Shown in pieces: positions 25,827 to 37,512 of a stretch of 64,000 nt of DNA (positions are counted from its first letter, which is position 1; every line of letters starts with the position of its first letter). The notes under the pieces are model-generated. The model did not search any database, had not been told where the DNA came from, and worked only from the letters and a program-made list of their open reading frames with translations. The position numbers and the translations under genes were made by a program. Origin of the DNA: Syncephalis plumigaleata (lineage: Eukaryota > Zoopagomycota > Zoopagomycetes > Zoopagales > Piptocephalidaceae); the NCBI GenBank assembly GCA_025201365.1, contig JAIXMF010000007.1, forward strand, positions 806,001 to 870,000, written 5' to 3'.

Positions 25827-27014
25827 ATGAGTGAATTAAAGGAATTGGCAAGTTATAGCAGTTGCACAGTCCTCATCAACTAGGCCTTGACACTGGATTG
25901 ACAGTAGTTACCCTAATTAATGAGGCGTCATTGGCTTAGTATTATTACTGTCATCCAATCATATCAGTAATGGAAGACAGCAATAGTAACATGACATGTA
26001 GAAGGGGGTTATTTATTTACGTATGTACATGTATGTATGTATGTATGAATAATGAAGGAGAGAGAGAGAGTGTGTGTGCGTGTGTGTGTTCATTATGACC
26101 AATAAGTTCGGTGTTTTTCCCTTCTAAATATTTTACGATGATTATCCTAGTTCGTAATGTTCGGTCTCGGAAATACGAGGTACCGATACAAAAGAACACT
26201 TGAGATGACAAAGCCTTGTCACTGTGCTTTCCATAAATGGATGGGCCACACTGATGCATTGGGCCTAAATGTGGCCATTCGGGAATCTATCCGTTAGCTT
26301 TTCCGCTTCCATTCCATTCCATTCGTTTGTACGGGTAATCTCACGCGTGCAGCATAGGAGGTGATGTGATATGGTGTGTTCGAGAACAATTAACGCGCGT
26401 TGTAGCTGGACATATGCATGTAGACACACGTACACACACGCACACATATGTATATACTTGTCGTATAAATATACCTTAATGTTCGGACGTCAAAGTAGTA
26501 AAAGTATTATCACAAGTTGTCGCATACTACGCACTCATTTTTTATCTCTCACATTGTTGGTCACTACTACTATTGCTCTTGTTTGTTTGCACATCGCATA
26601 CACTTATCCATTTGGCATTATTGACCTTTCTGACTACATACTGTATAGCGTATATGTGGATATATACACGCGAAGGCCTCTGCCATTAATTAGATTTATT
26701 CTTGGCATTATAATTGTCACTTTGTTGTTGTTGTTGTTGTTTATTATTCGCCAATCTATCGAATGGTCCTATTGTGCAGACCATTTCATTATTAATATTT
26801 GTGATACTCGTGTTTATATCGTCATATTATCTATTTATATCACAATTCGATATTGAATACACTCACTCACATATATACACATATATATCATCACCATTCA
26901 CTGTTAGTTATTAGTAACTTATTCACTCACTTATTCACTCACTATAGCGCTTATTCGTATTAGATAGAGCTGCATCAACTATTTAAAAACTACATATATA
27001 TATTTGCCATCAAC
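24660..27014. other. Intergenic region between CPSF-A-like gene and LAG1
   Basis: Holds divergent promoters for both neighbours. It contains a GAT microsatellite (about 25793-25826) running into dispersed repeat B, GTAT and GA/GT runs (about 26020-26090), and open frames that are low-complexity or AT-driven. No gene is supported. Confidence 0.55.
25821..25866. repeat. Dispersed repeat B, copy 2
   Basis: Matches 14380-14424. On the minus strand it reads NLPIPLIHSYH, in the same frame as the sequence upstream of the Fanzor remnant, so it is probably a relic of the same element. It abuts a GAT repeat. Confidence 0.7.
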
Positions 27015-28798
27015 ATGCAAGCATCTTCATCAACCCATTGGACAGCGGCCGTAACGTCCATGAGCCTAGATAGCGGCAATAATGACGAGAGTGGACGTAA
27101 ACGACGAACTTCCTCTCAGAATATCTCTTGTGCGGCAAATCAATCCATTAATGCGGTCACCTCATTATCTAAAGATCATATCGCTACGGCGGTACCTTCT
27201 TTCCTTCAAATGCGTAACAAGCATATTGCTCAACAGGATCGATGGCAATTCGGTAAGTAATAGTGATAAGAAGTAGAAGTAAAACGGAAAGGGGTATCCT
27301 ATGATCTCGTATACATTGATTAATGCTGCAGCATATACAGCATGATGATGATTGAAGTTGGAATGGTATACCCGTCCATGAATACACAAATCCTTGCTAA
27401 TCATTGGTTTATGCGTATGCTACTTTATAGATGTGCCATTGACCATCATTCTTGGCCTATTGGTACTCGATTTCATGGGGGTAGAACAGGCGCGTGTGTT
27501 CACTCGACTGCAGTATCGTCAACCTGCACATCATGGTCCAGTGGAAGGCGTGCCTATCGATCCGTTGGATGGCTTCTCGCCCATCACCAATCTGCCAGGC
27601 CCCTATTATCGATTAGGTCGGCTGGACGTGTGCTTCATCGTCTATATGACATTGGCCCTTACGTTATTCCGATCCTGCGTCATGCGCTATTTGCTAGAAC
27701 CACTCGGTAAACACTATGGTATTCGTAATTTATCAAAATTAGAACGATTCAAGGAGCAGGGCTACCAATGTGTTTACTATCTGATCTCCTGGTCATCTGG
27801 CATGGTAAGTAGGACACGACGACGAGTAATGATTACTGTACTGAATGATTTGTATGTATCTATAGTATATTATGTATAATTCGCCCTACTGGTTTGATAC
27901 TAGACATTTCTGGATCAATTATCCGCATCGTGACTACACGTGGCATTCTAAAACTTACTATCTCATGTCATTGGCCTATACACTCCACCTGATCTATGTA
28001 CTCCACGTAGAAGCCAAGCGTAAGGATTATCGTGCCATGTTCGCTCATCATATCGTCACCGCACTATTGATTACCTGTTCGTATGTCACGCATTTCCCAC
28101 GTATTGGTAATGCCGTTCTTTGCATGATGGATTTTGCCGATATTATCCTACCGGTAAGTAATAGACAATGATGATGATCATGATTGTAATATATTATCCA
28201 AACAAGCAAACTAGATCTCCTTTACTTACTATTCTTCTGTTTTTTCTTATAGCTTGCCAAATGCATGCGATATGCCAAGTTCCAACGTATTTGCGATGTC
28301 ACATTCGGTGTATTTGTCTTGGCGTGGATCTACACTCGCTTCTATTTGTACGCTCAGGTATGCTATGCCATTTACGCGGAAGCCGAGAAATACATTGAAC
28401 CCATTTGGGATCCAGTACGTGGTGTTTTCCTCACTCGTAATGCACGTGTCTATTTCCTTGCTTTATTCGCGGCACTTCAAATGCTTATCATCTACTGGTT
28501 TATCTTGATCTGTCGAGTTCTATGGCGTGTTGTCTCGGGCGCTAATGCCCATGACAATCGTAGCAGTGGCAGTGAAGAAGAGGAAGACGAGAAGGAAATG
28601 GAACGAATGAAGAAGCAATCAAAATTCAATAGGAATAGCAACAGTACACTTACTGTAGAGGGTGATACCATTATTACTACTACTACTACTACTGCTACTA
28701 CTATTTTTGCTAATAATAATAATGAGGAGGAAGAGGAGGATACTACAGCTAATAAGCAATCATCATCCTATCCTCTACGTCGACGTCATGCAGCTTAA
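27015..28798 (+). CDS. LAG1: Ceramide synthase (Lag1/Lac1 family, TLC domain)
   Basis: Acyl-CoA-dependent sphingoid base N-acyltransferase of the endoplasmic reticulum. Four exons, about 480 residues. After a 75-residue hydrophilic N-terminus come several membrane spans (VPLTIILGLLVLDFMGV, DVCFIVYMTLALTLF). The Lag1 motif follows with the catalytic double histidine (AMFAHHIVTALLI) and DFADIILPLAKCMRYAKFQ, then the conserved SSGM|YIMYNSPYWFDTRHFW lead-in. The C-terminus is acidic (SGSEEEEDEKEMER) with a Thr run and ends PLRRRHAA. Introns at about 27252-27429, 27805-27865 and 28154-28251 all join in frame. Confidence 0.93.
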
Positions 28799-29138
28799 AC
28801 ATACGACATCTACTATGCGTATGTACATATTCGTGTTGATCTCGATTCCCTTAGCTCTTTTTATAGTTAGCCACACTTACTTGTTGTGCTCATAGTATAT
28901 ACATCTATATCTATGATTCTGTTTTCTCGTTTTAAAACCATTTGTTTATTATCCTACAACTCACATGAATATGTGATATATAAATATACCAATTATTATT
29001 ATTACATTGTTTCTTTGTTAACGATTTTCATGATTCATCAAGGCCAGTCAGACTCCGTTTTACCATGAATGGAAAATGTCATTTAGCGGATCAAGAAATG
29101 AGTGATAGTCAACGTGATACATATTATCATAATGCTGA

Positions 29139-29279
29139 TTGGTGGAATGCTTCACTGACAGATGCACATGTGGTGATGAGCGTGCCTTGACCAAGCTCAC
29201 GAGGGATAATGTGCATATTTGCACTGCCCTTGATTACTTGACTACAATGGCGTATTCATTGTTTAAATCTTGCATGTAG
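29139..29279 (+). other. Possible small coding exon or remnant with CxCG motif
   Basis: An open stretch reads VECFTDRCTCGDERALTKLT and continues to a TAG at 29277-29279. It lacks an ATG in frame, so it would be an exon or relic. The residues look coding but match no family I can name. Confidence 0.25.
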
Positions 29280-29416
29280 ATTACACTTTTATCATTTCAT
29301 TGATACTGATAGTAATAGTAGTAGTAATAGTATTTAGTATCTAGTAAAAGTACATTATTGATCATCTATTAGCAGTAGTAGTAATAATAAAGTATACATT
29401 TCCATAGAATGAGTGT

Positions 29417-29535
29417 TTATTTTCCGATATCCTTCTTTTGCACACCATGGCATGTGTGTACACCATCTAACCATGTGTCGAATTCTTGGCAGTCTCCTTT
29501 GCACAAAGATACTGCGGCTATGGTGTAAGATCATC
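29417..29535 (-). other. Possible cysteine-containing terminal exon
   Basis: The minus strand reads TIAAVSLCKGDCQEFDTWLD then GVHTCHGVQKKDIGK and a TAA stop. AG acceptors (CATAG, CGCAG) lie at its 5' end. It resembles a piece of a small secreted cysteine-bearing protein, but no upstream exon or start was found. Confidence 0.28.
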
Positions 29536-29541
29536 AACAGG

Positions 29542-29635
29542 ATCTATTTACATTTGATTTTACGGTTCAATGTCGTATGGTAAACTTGAAATGAAGTGAA
29601 TCGATATTGAAGAGTAAAATCAAATGTAAATAGAT
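29542..29635. repeat. 94-base near-perfect hairpin (inverted repeat)
   Basis: Arms 29542-29562 and 29615-29635 are perfectly complementary (21 pairs), extended by one more pair, a 2x2 internal loop, and ten further pairs (29566-29575 with 29602-29611, one GU), leaving a 26-base loop. It lies in intergenic DNA. It could be a small-RNA precursor, a cruciform, or a MITE-like palindrome. Confidence 0.85.
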
Positions 29636-29869
29636 ACATTTATCTGTTTACTCATCTATTATTATTAATGATATGGTCATTTGAGTAGTAATCCACGTAG
29701 TAGATAGTATTTACATGTCAAGTGAACGTACTCTCTGCGTTGTTTCAATATGCCACCAATATTATGTGCTTATAATCAAGTTAAATCGAATATCTAATAG
29801 GGGTGTCCCTACTCCTCATTCCTTCATTTACACCACCCAATTCAATGCACTCACTCATTCTTGCTCTCT

Positions 29870-29925
29870 TACTCCTCTCACTCACTCACTCACTGACTCA
29901 CTCATTCACTCACTCAATTATTCAA
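29870..29925 (+). repeat. CTCA-type tandem repeat
   Basis: Imperfect CTCA units. The reading frames over it translate as THSL repeats and are not considered coding. Confidence 0.7.
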
Positions 29926-30581
29926 CTTTCACTCCTTCTTACTAGCAGCAATAGCAGCATTTCATCTTTGTTACCTCTCCAAATCTCTTGCTTACTTGGC
30001 CTGTTTCTAGCAGATACACGCCTGTACTAGTAGTAACTGTTGTTCAGTCAACAACACTGACTACTATTCACCCTTCCTATCTCACCTCGCTATTCTACTT
30101 CTACCTCTAACCTTATTGGCGCCCTGTCTTCCCTTCTTTACTCCGGTTCCAGCGAAACAATCACGGCGTAACCTTCTGTCTGACTATTATTTATTATTAT
30201 CATATATACGCTTCTACTATTGAAGATACTCTAAACCAGAAACACATTCCTATATTTATTCTATTCAATTATACTCTACTTATTGATTATCGTGGTACAG
30301 GTGAAGGTGACAATTCTTCTTACTTTCAGCACAAGGCGGATTCTCTTCTTTTACAACAACTACAACAACTACAACTATTATCATTATTGGTGGTTATTTG
30401 GCGAGCGGTGCTTGTGAGATTGACCTTCTACTTCTACTATACTTATACAACTATTGCTATACACATATACACATATACTACTACTACTAGTACTACTACT
30501 CGTTATATCAGCTATTCTATCGTTATTGGTGACTAAGCTGCTTACTTGCCCCGGTGGCAGTCTCCTTTTTCCTTTCTCTGT

Positions 30582-30603
30582 TGTGTGTGTGTGTGTGTGT
30601 GTG
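30582..30603 (+). repeat. GT microsatellite
   Basis: A run of about eleven GT dinucleotides. Confidence 0.9.
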
Positions 30604-30755
30604 CCTATCCGATAAAAGTGAAGCCGGTCGACTATTCTTCTTCTTCTTCAACTATTAGTTGCGATTAGAGTTATACAACTACTTTAGCGTAATAATAATA
30701 CGACTATTGCTACTACTACTATTACAACGCCAACTGGTTACTATTATCTATTTAT

Positions 30756-33700
30756 ATGAATAATCATATATGGATGGAGGTGGTTGCCTCGAATCATCCC
30801 TCGTCTGTATCACCACCGCAACTCAACGTGCACGGTGGCACTAGTCGTACTCATCGTGGTCGTATACAGTCTCCCTTGAAAATGACCACCAATTCATCAT
30901 CGACTGCCGTCTTTACTACTTCTTCCCCTCCTCATACTGCTAATTCATCCACCGTTCCAGCAACATCTAATCAATCTACAACAATTGCACCATCGTCTAT
31001 TACACCATCTTATCGAATGGCCATGAATAGACGACCGCATTCCAAGTCATTCTCCAATGCTACAGATGTCATACGTCGGTCGTATACACCACCACCACCT
31101 GCATCGTCGTCGTCGTCGTTAATGTCATCGGGTGCATTATCACATAGTAGATCGAGTACACCGCCAGTTATGCATAGTGCCAATCATTCGATCATCTCCA
31201 ATGGATTACATCCACTAGGGCGTTCCTCACACACGAATAGTAGTCCTTCTCCACATGGTACTCCTATGGTTGCATGTCATACATTTAGTTATCCACAGCA
31301 GTCAGCTATTATCAATGGACATGTCAACAATATTACTACAACTAATACTGGCAATACTAATGGTAATGTTATACTTGTCTCTCGGCCAATGACTCCATCT
31401 TCATCGATAACCAGTACAACTAGTAATAGTGCAACTGTGCCAGTAACAACAACATCTACAGCTCATAATACACACATGAACCATAATCATAAGACGATGT
31501 TTATGGGATCAAATGTTACACGTCAATCAAATCATAGCCGTAATTCAAGTAGTGGACATAGCAGTAATTGTAGTAGTAATTGTAGTAATAGTACAAATAA
31601 TAACAATAACAGCAATACTAATGCAAGTCAATTATCGTGTACACCATCAATTCACCTTTACGACGTCATCTACCAACACCACCACCTCAAATGATTGTAC
31701 CACATAGTACACATGCTTATCCTACAGGAAATACAGGCACGGCACAACAAACATCCATACTAGTACATCGATCATCTATGCCTAGTTCATGTACAGCACA
31801 ATCACCACCAGGATTAGCAACAATGGCATCACCTTCTTCTTCTGTTGTTGTATTTCCTCCATCACGTCAGATACAACCGACTAACACATCTTCATCGACA
31901 TCTTCAATCTCATCATCATTGTCATCATCATCCACTGTAGTAGTTGCTAATAACAATAGCATAATGGCAATATACAAGGTTCAGATGTAGGATCATCAGC
32001 CTCATCACCTCGCTATTATTATAGTCATCATGTACCTACTAGTAATCATCATAGTAATATGGTGATGATGATCTCTCAACCTCATAATCATTCTATACAT
32101 GCAAATACTAGTTCTGATATGAAACGTACATCACATACAGCGACTTGTCCACCCAATCCAACTGTTAATGCTCATGTACCCGTGACATCTACTGCTGTAC
32201 CAATTACGACTGAGATAAACAAGCAAGAGTCATCTAGTGGAAGTGTTGCACCAACAACAACAACAACAACAGACGATACAGCAATACCTCAATGTCCTCA
32301 CCCATTGGTATTGATCCTGCCACGGCAACTACTCTAATCCTAGGAATGCATCGTCATATGAAGCCGGCTACCCTATTATCACTATTACCCTATGCTTATC
32401 CAGCGGCATTAGCCAGTCTAGTTGATATCTTGGAAAAGGACGCGTCAATATCGACATTATCACCTAATGGTATACCACAGGATGACTCGAAAGGAGACAT
32501 CGATATGAATACTCAGGAGTGTCAGAAGGATACCAATAGTAACTCTGCATATATTCATGCATTGGCACAATCACCAATTTACTCGATGGCTGCCGCATTA
32601 TCTACCGCACTATTGGATAGTTCACTTCGATCGTTGAAGCAGGATGAGACTAGTGGACAAGATGCCGATAGTAACTGTGCCTCTAGCAATAAGCATAGTA
32701 TTGACTCAACTATCCCATCTACGAATAAAGAGAAGGCAAGAAAAGACGACTTTCCAAATGGACATGTGCTCCAGATAAGGAATTAAAGCTTACAGGCGAT
32801 ATGCTAGTATTATATCAGGTAATTATATATATATACGTATTATATGCGTAAATACACGATGATACTAATATGATTACTTTACTAGGCACTACTACCTAGT
32901 GTGGAGAGTGTAGAACGACGTTATCGTTTGTAAGGAAATTGCAACATATATTCAATACAGAATGGCCTAATCGTGGTGCAATTGTTCATTTATTTGGGTA
33001 GGTCATTCATACAAATGCTATATCATTTACTGATACAATGACTCATTTGTATCTGTTATTTATTATTAGATCAACTCTAAGCAATCTAGCTACATCTTAT
33101 AGTGATGTGGATATTTGTCTAATGTCATCCTGGTTGGATTTAAGAATGTTTATACTATGGCAGAAGGATTACGTAAATGTAAGAAGTGCTATAAATTCAG
33201 TATCATAATACAAATGACTAATTAACATATTGTTAATATCATCATCATAGATGGTATGCGTAATGTATCCTGTGTTGCCGGTGCTAAAGTACCTATTGTC
33301 AAACTATGGGATCCTGAATTGTAAGTGAATGATTGCTAGATAACATATTACATCTATAACTAATTATGTTATATGTAATGTATATCTATTAGTAAACTAG
33401 CCTGTGATATCAATGTAAATCATCCATTATCTGTACAAAATACACGTATGGTACGCGCTTACGTGTCAATTGATCCGCGTGTAAGACCATTGACAATGAT
33501 CATTAAACATTGGACAAAACGACGTGAATTGAACGATGCAGGTATGTATAACTAACTAGTAATCTATTACTATTACTGTATAATTAATATATATATATAT
33601 ATAAATAGCGGGTGGCGGTACACTATCTACGTATACCTGGGTGAACATGGTGATATTCTATCTACAAACACGACAACCACCCATTCTACCGGTGCTACAA

Positions 33701-35987
33701 CAATTGAATAGACCTGCCGACGCTGATCCAGGCTATTTCTATGAGAATGCACAACAACTCACGGGATTCGGCTATGCCAATCATGAATCATTAGGTGCTC
33801 TATTGTATGGTTTCTTCAAATAGTAAGTAAATAGAAAAGAAAGACTACATCCCATATTAATGAACTATCTATACTAGTTACGCCCTTCAATTTGATTATA
33901 GTCGACATGTGGTGTGTGTTCGACTAGGTCGATGTCTAACAAAGGCAGAGAAAGGTTGGCATATTGGTCGACATGAGCGTATGCTCTGTGTAGAGGAACC
34001 ATTTACACAACATCGTAATCTGGGTAATAGTGCAGATGATGTTAGTGTCAATGGTATTCGAGATGAATTCCGACGAGCTCTATTGATTCTACATCAACGC
34101 GCTGATCTGTCAAGCATGTCGAAACGCTTCACTTTTGCATCATCTTTAAGCAAAGAGGAGACTAAAGATGGCAATGTAGCAGGACATACGAATACTCATT
34201 ATTCATCTGAAGTAACAGATAACAAATCACCAGTAAAATCCATGTGTAATCAAACTGGTCAACCAGTAATATCGGTATGTCTATTCCAAGTATATCAATA
34301 GAATAATCTAATAATTATGTTATAATAGATGGGACATCCAACAAGTACGAATCATACAACAGCGTTACATGATCGTTCATTATCTGTTACGCAACATGCA
34401 CCACCAGGATTAACATTAGGATCATCACCTACTAGTAGGATTAACTTTGCTGCTGCTGCTGCTGCCACTGCCGCTACACCATCTACATTTGCTGTATTTC
34501 CTACTTATTCATATCATGATACTACTGCTAGCACTAATACTAATCCATCAATGATGTGGATGATGTCAAGCATGGATCGAACTAACATGCCTATACATCA
34601 ACAACAACAACATCATACTCAACAGCAACAACAACAGCAACATTATCATCCACCACCACCTGGATTTACTACTACTACTACAATACAATCACCTACTAAT
34701 TCATATCTTCATCCACCTAACATGTCGACACTCTCAAATATGACAGGTCTACATACAACTTCAGTTCCTTCCAATACATCACAAACAAGTGCATCCTCAT
34801 CCTCCAACCACATATCTCATTCTCAACAACCTAGGGGACGAGCATGGACATATGAATCAGTAACACATGGACAATCAAATCAATTGGGATCTTCAGGCAT
34901 GATGTCACACTCTTCAGCTACAACTACACCATCATCATCATCATCATCAATGGTATCTGGACCAGGCACTCATCAAAATTATCGAATGGATACTTACACC
35001 AAAGATAGAATGATGTCTAATACATCTACATCTAATACTAATACTAATACTACTACTTGTAATAGTACTTGTAATAGTAAAGTAGCAAGATCAATGAATG
35101 AAGATACATCCAATCTATCCACTAGATTAAATAACACTATTACACATGGAGATGAAGCATTAGTATCAGTGATATCACCATCAACATCACCGTCAGCATC
35201 ATCTACATCATCCACTTCTGTAGTAGTTGTCATGTCCAATCATAATCGATCCTCTTCACAGTCAACACCACGTAAACAGCGTACACGTAACAATTATCAT
35301 CAACGACATCGTAAACCCAAACGAAAGTCAACCAACTCAACCCTCAATCAAACATCGACCACATCCACTGAATGTACTTCTACTCACAATTCATTACCTT
35401 TAACTAAGGCAATGCACATGTACTCGAATAATCGATTATTAGATACGGAACAGCCTACAAATACAAATACTACAACAACATCTATGAATATGTCTATGCC
35501 ATTACATCAACAGAATAGTACAATGAATCATAATAGACGATGGGAACAACAGCAACAGCAACAACAGCAACAGCAACAATCTACACCCTCTAATGATTCA
35601 TCTACTACTAGTCAACAATATCAACATCAACATCATATGTCATCAAATAATATGATGTCTGTGCCTTTAAATGATATGTCATCCTATTGTTCAGATAAGA
35701 ATATTACTTGTACTTCGTTTATAGCCAACAACAATAACAGCAATAACAACAACAACAATAGTAATCATACAAACATTACTACTACACATCGACATCGTTC
35801 TAGTTCAGCATCTAGTGGTTCTAATACTGCTTATAGTCATGGGCATAGTAGTAATAGTAGCACTATTAGTAATAGTAATACTAATACTAGTAGTAATACT
35901 AATATACATGGTACATCAACTACAGGAGATGTCATGGACGACGTAAATACAAAACAAGACGTAATCATATCATTATCATCATCATAA
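30756..35987 (+). CDS. Cid1/TRF-family terminal nucleotidyltransferase (poly(A)/poly(U) polymerase) with giant low-complexity flanks
   Basis: Adds nucleotides to RNA 3' ends (family role). A Ser/Thr/Asn-rich N-terminus (30756 to about 32780) precedes the catalytic part at 32880-34275. The nucleotidyltransferase signature is LFGSTLSNLATSYSDVDICL, with the DxD pair; the third Asp is in KLACDINVNHPL. The fingers contain VRPLTMIIKHWTKRRELNDA and GGGTLSTYTWVNMVIFYLQ. The PAP/25A-associated part has HESLGALLYGFFKYYAF and FTQHRNLGNSADD. The C-terminal 550 residues are Gln, Asn, Ser and Thr runs. Frame changes occur near 31,650, 31,960-31,990, 32,290, 32,700-32,770 and 33,130. They fall mostly in simple sequence, and weak introns or indels could explain them. 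The start at 30756 is uncertain. Confidence 0.8.
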
Positions 35988-36471
35988 GAATAATCAGAAT
36001 AATCAGAGTCATACACTAGTACAAGGAGTTAAATCTATGAATACATAGACACAATAATGAATGTAGTATTAGATCAACTAGTAAGATGATATGTAGATGT
36101 ATGAGATTAGGAGTACTTTCTACTACTACTGTAGTATGATTGCTCTAGTATGTTGTGTACGTATTATAGATGATGTGTATATGTTTACTCGTGTATGTTT
36201 GCTTACCTTTCATTGTTGTTACTGCTGTTGTAGTATTTATTACTATTATCATTCCTCTTCCTCTCTTTTATGTAATTTAATAGACTTGTTTATTTTGGTA
36301 GTTTTAATAAATTAACAGTTTATCAGTCATTGAATTAAAAGGTAAAATTTTTTACCATTTTCCTCTAGTAATTATAATAATTTAATGGGAGTGGGGCAAC
36401 GAGTGGCCTCTCCCTCTTCCTCTTTCTCCCGACTAGTCTGTTTGGTACAAACTTGTTGATTGATTATCGCC
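35988..36471. other. Intergenic, RPS21 promoter/leader
   Basis: No gene. A pyrimidine-rich tract (about 36400-36432), typical of ribosomal-protein leaders, lies just before the RPS21 start. Confidence 0.55.
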
Positions 36472-36960
36472 ATGAACAACGATCAAGGTGTCTGCGTTGA
36501 CCTCTACGTGCCACGCAAGTGGTAAGTAACTAGATTGAGGGATGGCGCGTGATTGTAGTAAAGAGACGCGTGTAATGTCTATGATATATAAATATGTTGT
36601 ACTAATATATATATATATATTGTATGCGTGATTGGTTTATAGCTCTGCCACTCAGCGTCTTATTACCGCCAAGGATCACGCCTCGGTCCAAATTAACATT
36701 GGTGAGGTCGACTCTAAGGGTGTCTTGAACGGCAAGTTCCAAACTTTCGCTCTCTGCGGTTTCATTCGCTCTCAAGGTGAAGCCGATGACTCGTTGAACC
36801 GTTTGGCCACTCAACAAGGTTTCTTGAACAAGTAAGTGTATAACTAGTTGACTATATCTAGATAGATATTAGATAGATAGATGATAATTAACGTATGTGT
36901 ATATGATGTGTACTTTTCTTCCATCTTTCTTCTTCTAGCACCTGGTCCTACACCCGATAA
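36472..36960 (+). CDS. RPS21: 40S ribosomal protein S21 (eS21)
   Basis: Small-subunit ribosomal protein. Three exons: 36472-36521, 36643-36831 and 36939-36960, 86 residues. It begins [20 protein letters not shown], continues with [19 protein letters not shown] and [20 protein letters not shown], and ends NTWSYTR. Introns start GTAAGT and end TTATAG and TTCTAG. Length and sequence match the family throughout, with no breaks. Confidence 0.97.
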
Positions 36961-37512
36961 ACAACAGAATGTGTAATTGTGCATGTAAACACACACACAC
37001 AACACACGCCTCTTTATTATCACTAAAGACTTTTATAATCCTTTATTGTTGTTCTTTTGACTATGATAACAACGATGATGTTCTATGAAATGCATGTAGA
37101 TAGAGAGAATGAAATGAGAATGCGAGAGAGTAAGAGAGAGTAAGTCAATTGAATGATAGCTAGCTTGTTTTGCTATTGTTCTCTTTATTCTCTTGCTCTT
37201 TGATCCTTCATTGCTCACTTACTTGATCGTTCAGTCCGTCGACTTTTCTCTCCATTGCCAATCATCTCTACTACTTCTTTGGTGTTAATAATGTGGTGTG
37301 TGTGTGTGTTTATATGCATGTAAACATGTTTAGGAATAAATATATATACGCATTCATATCGTATGAGTATTTAATGTTAATGATAGTAATAGTAATAATG
37401 GCAATGTAGTAGTATCAAAAGCAATAGTAATTACGAAAAGCGCAAGGCAAAATAGCAAAAGCGAAAGCGAGAAAAGAAAGAATAGCACAAAGTATAGAAG
37501 CGAACACGATGC
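36961..37512. other. Intergenic between convergent RPS21 and F-box genes
   Basis: AT-rich 3' flanks with CA, GT and GA runs. No coding signal. Confidence 0.5.

Larger units (their letters stand above)
28799..30755. other. Intergenic region / long pyrimidine-rich leader
   Basis: Contains coding-like cysteine scraps (29139-29279 plus, 29417-29535 minus), a long hairpin (29542-29635), a CTCA tandem region (about 29870-29925), a pyrimidine-rich stretch from about 29800 to 30700 that may be the leader of the nucleotidyltransferase gene, and a GT microsatellite (about 30582-30603). Confidence 0.55.

Noticed and set aside
26371-26856. 161-codon open frame upstream of LAG1
   Set aside because: Hydrophobic, Ile/Tyr/Leu-rich translation of AT- and CA/GT-rich spacer; looks compositional.
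29715-30030. Overlapping open frames over the CTCA repeat
   Set aside because: Repeat translation (THSL units) in a probable untranslated leader.
31600-33150. Programmed frameshifting as the explanation of frame changes in the nucleotidyltransferase gene
   Set aside because: The changes are several, in different directions and in simple sequence, and similar breaks occur in many neighbouring genes; indels or unseen introns are simpler.
34994-35239. Antisense frame rich in Asp/Val
   Set aside because: Reverse reading of the Ser/Thr/Asn-rich tail of the nucleotidyltransferase.
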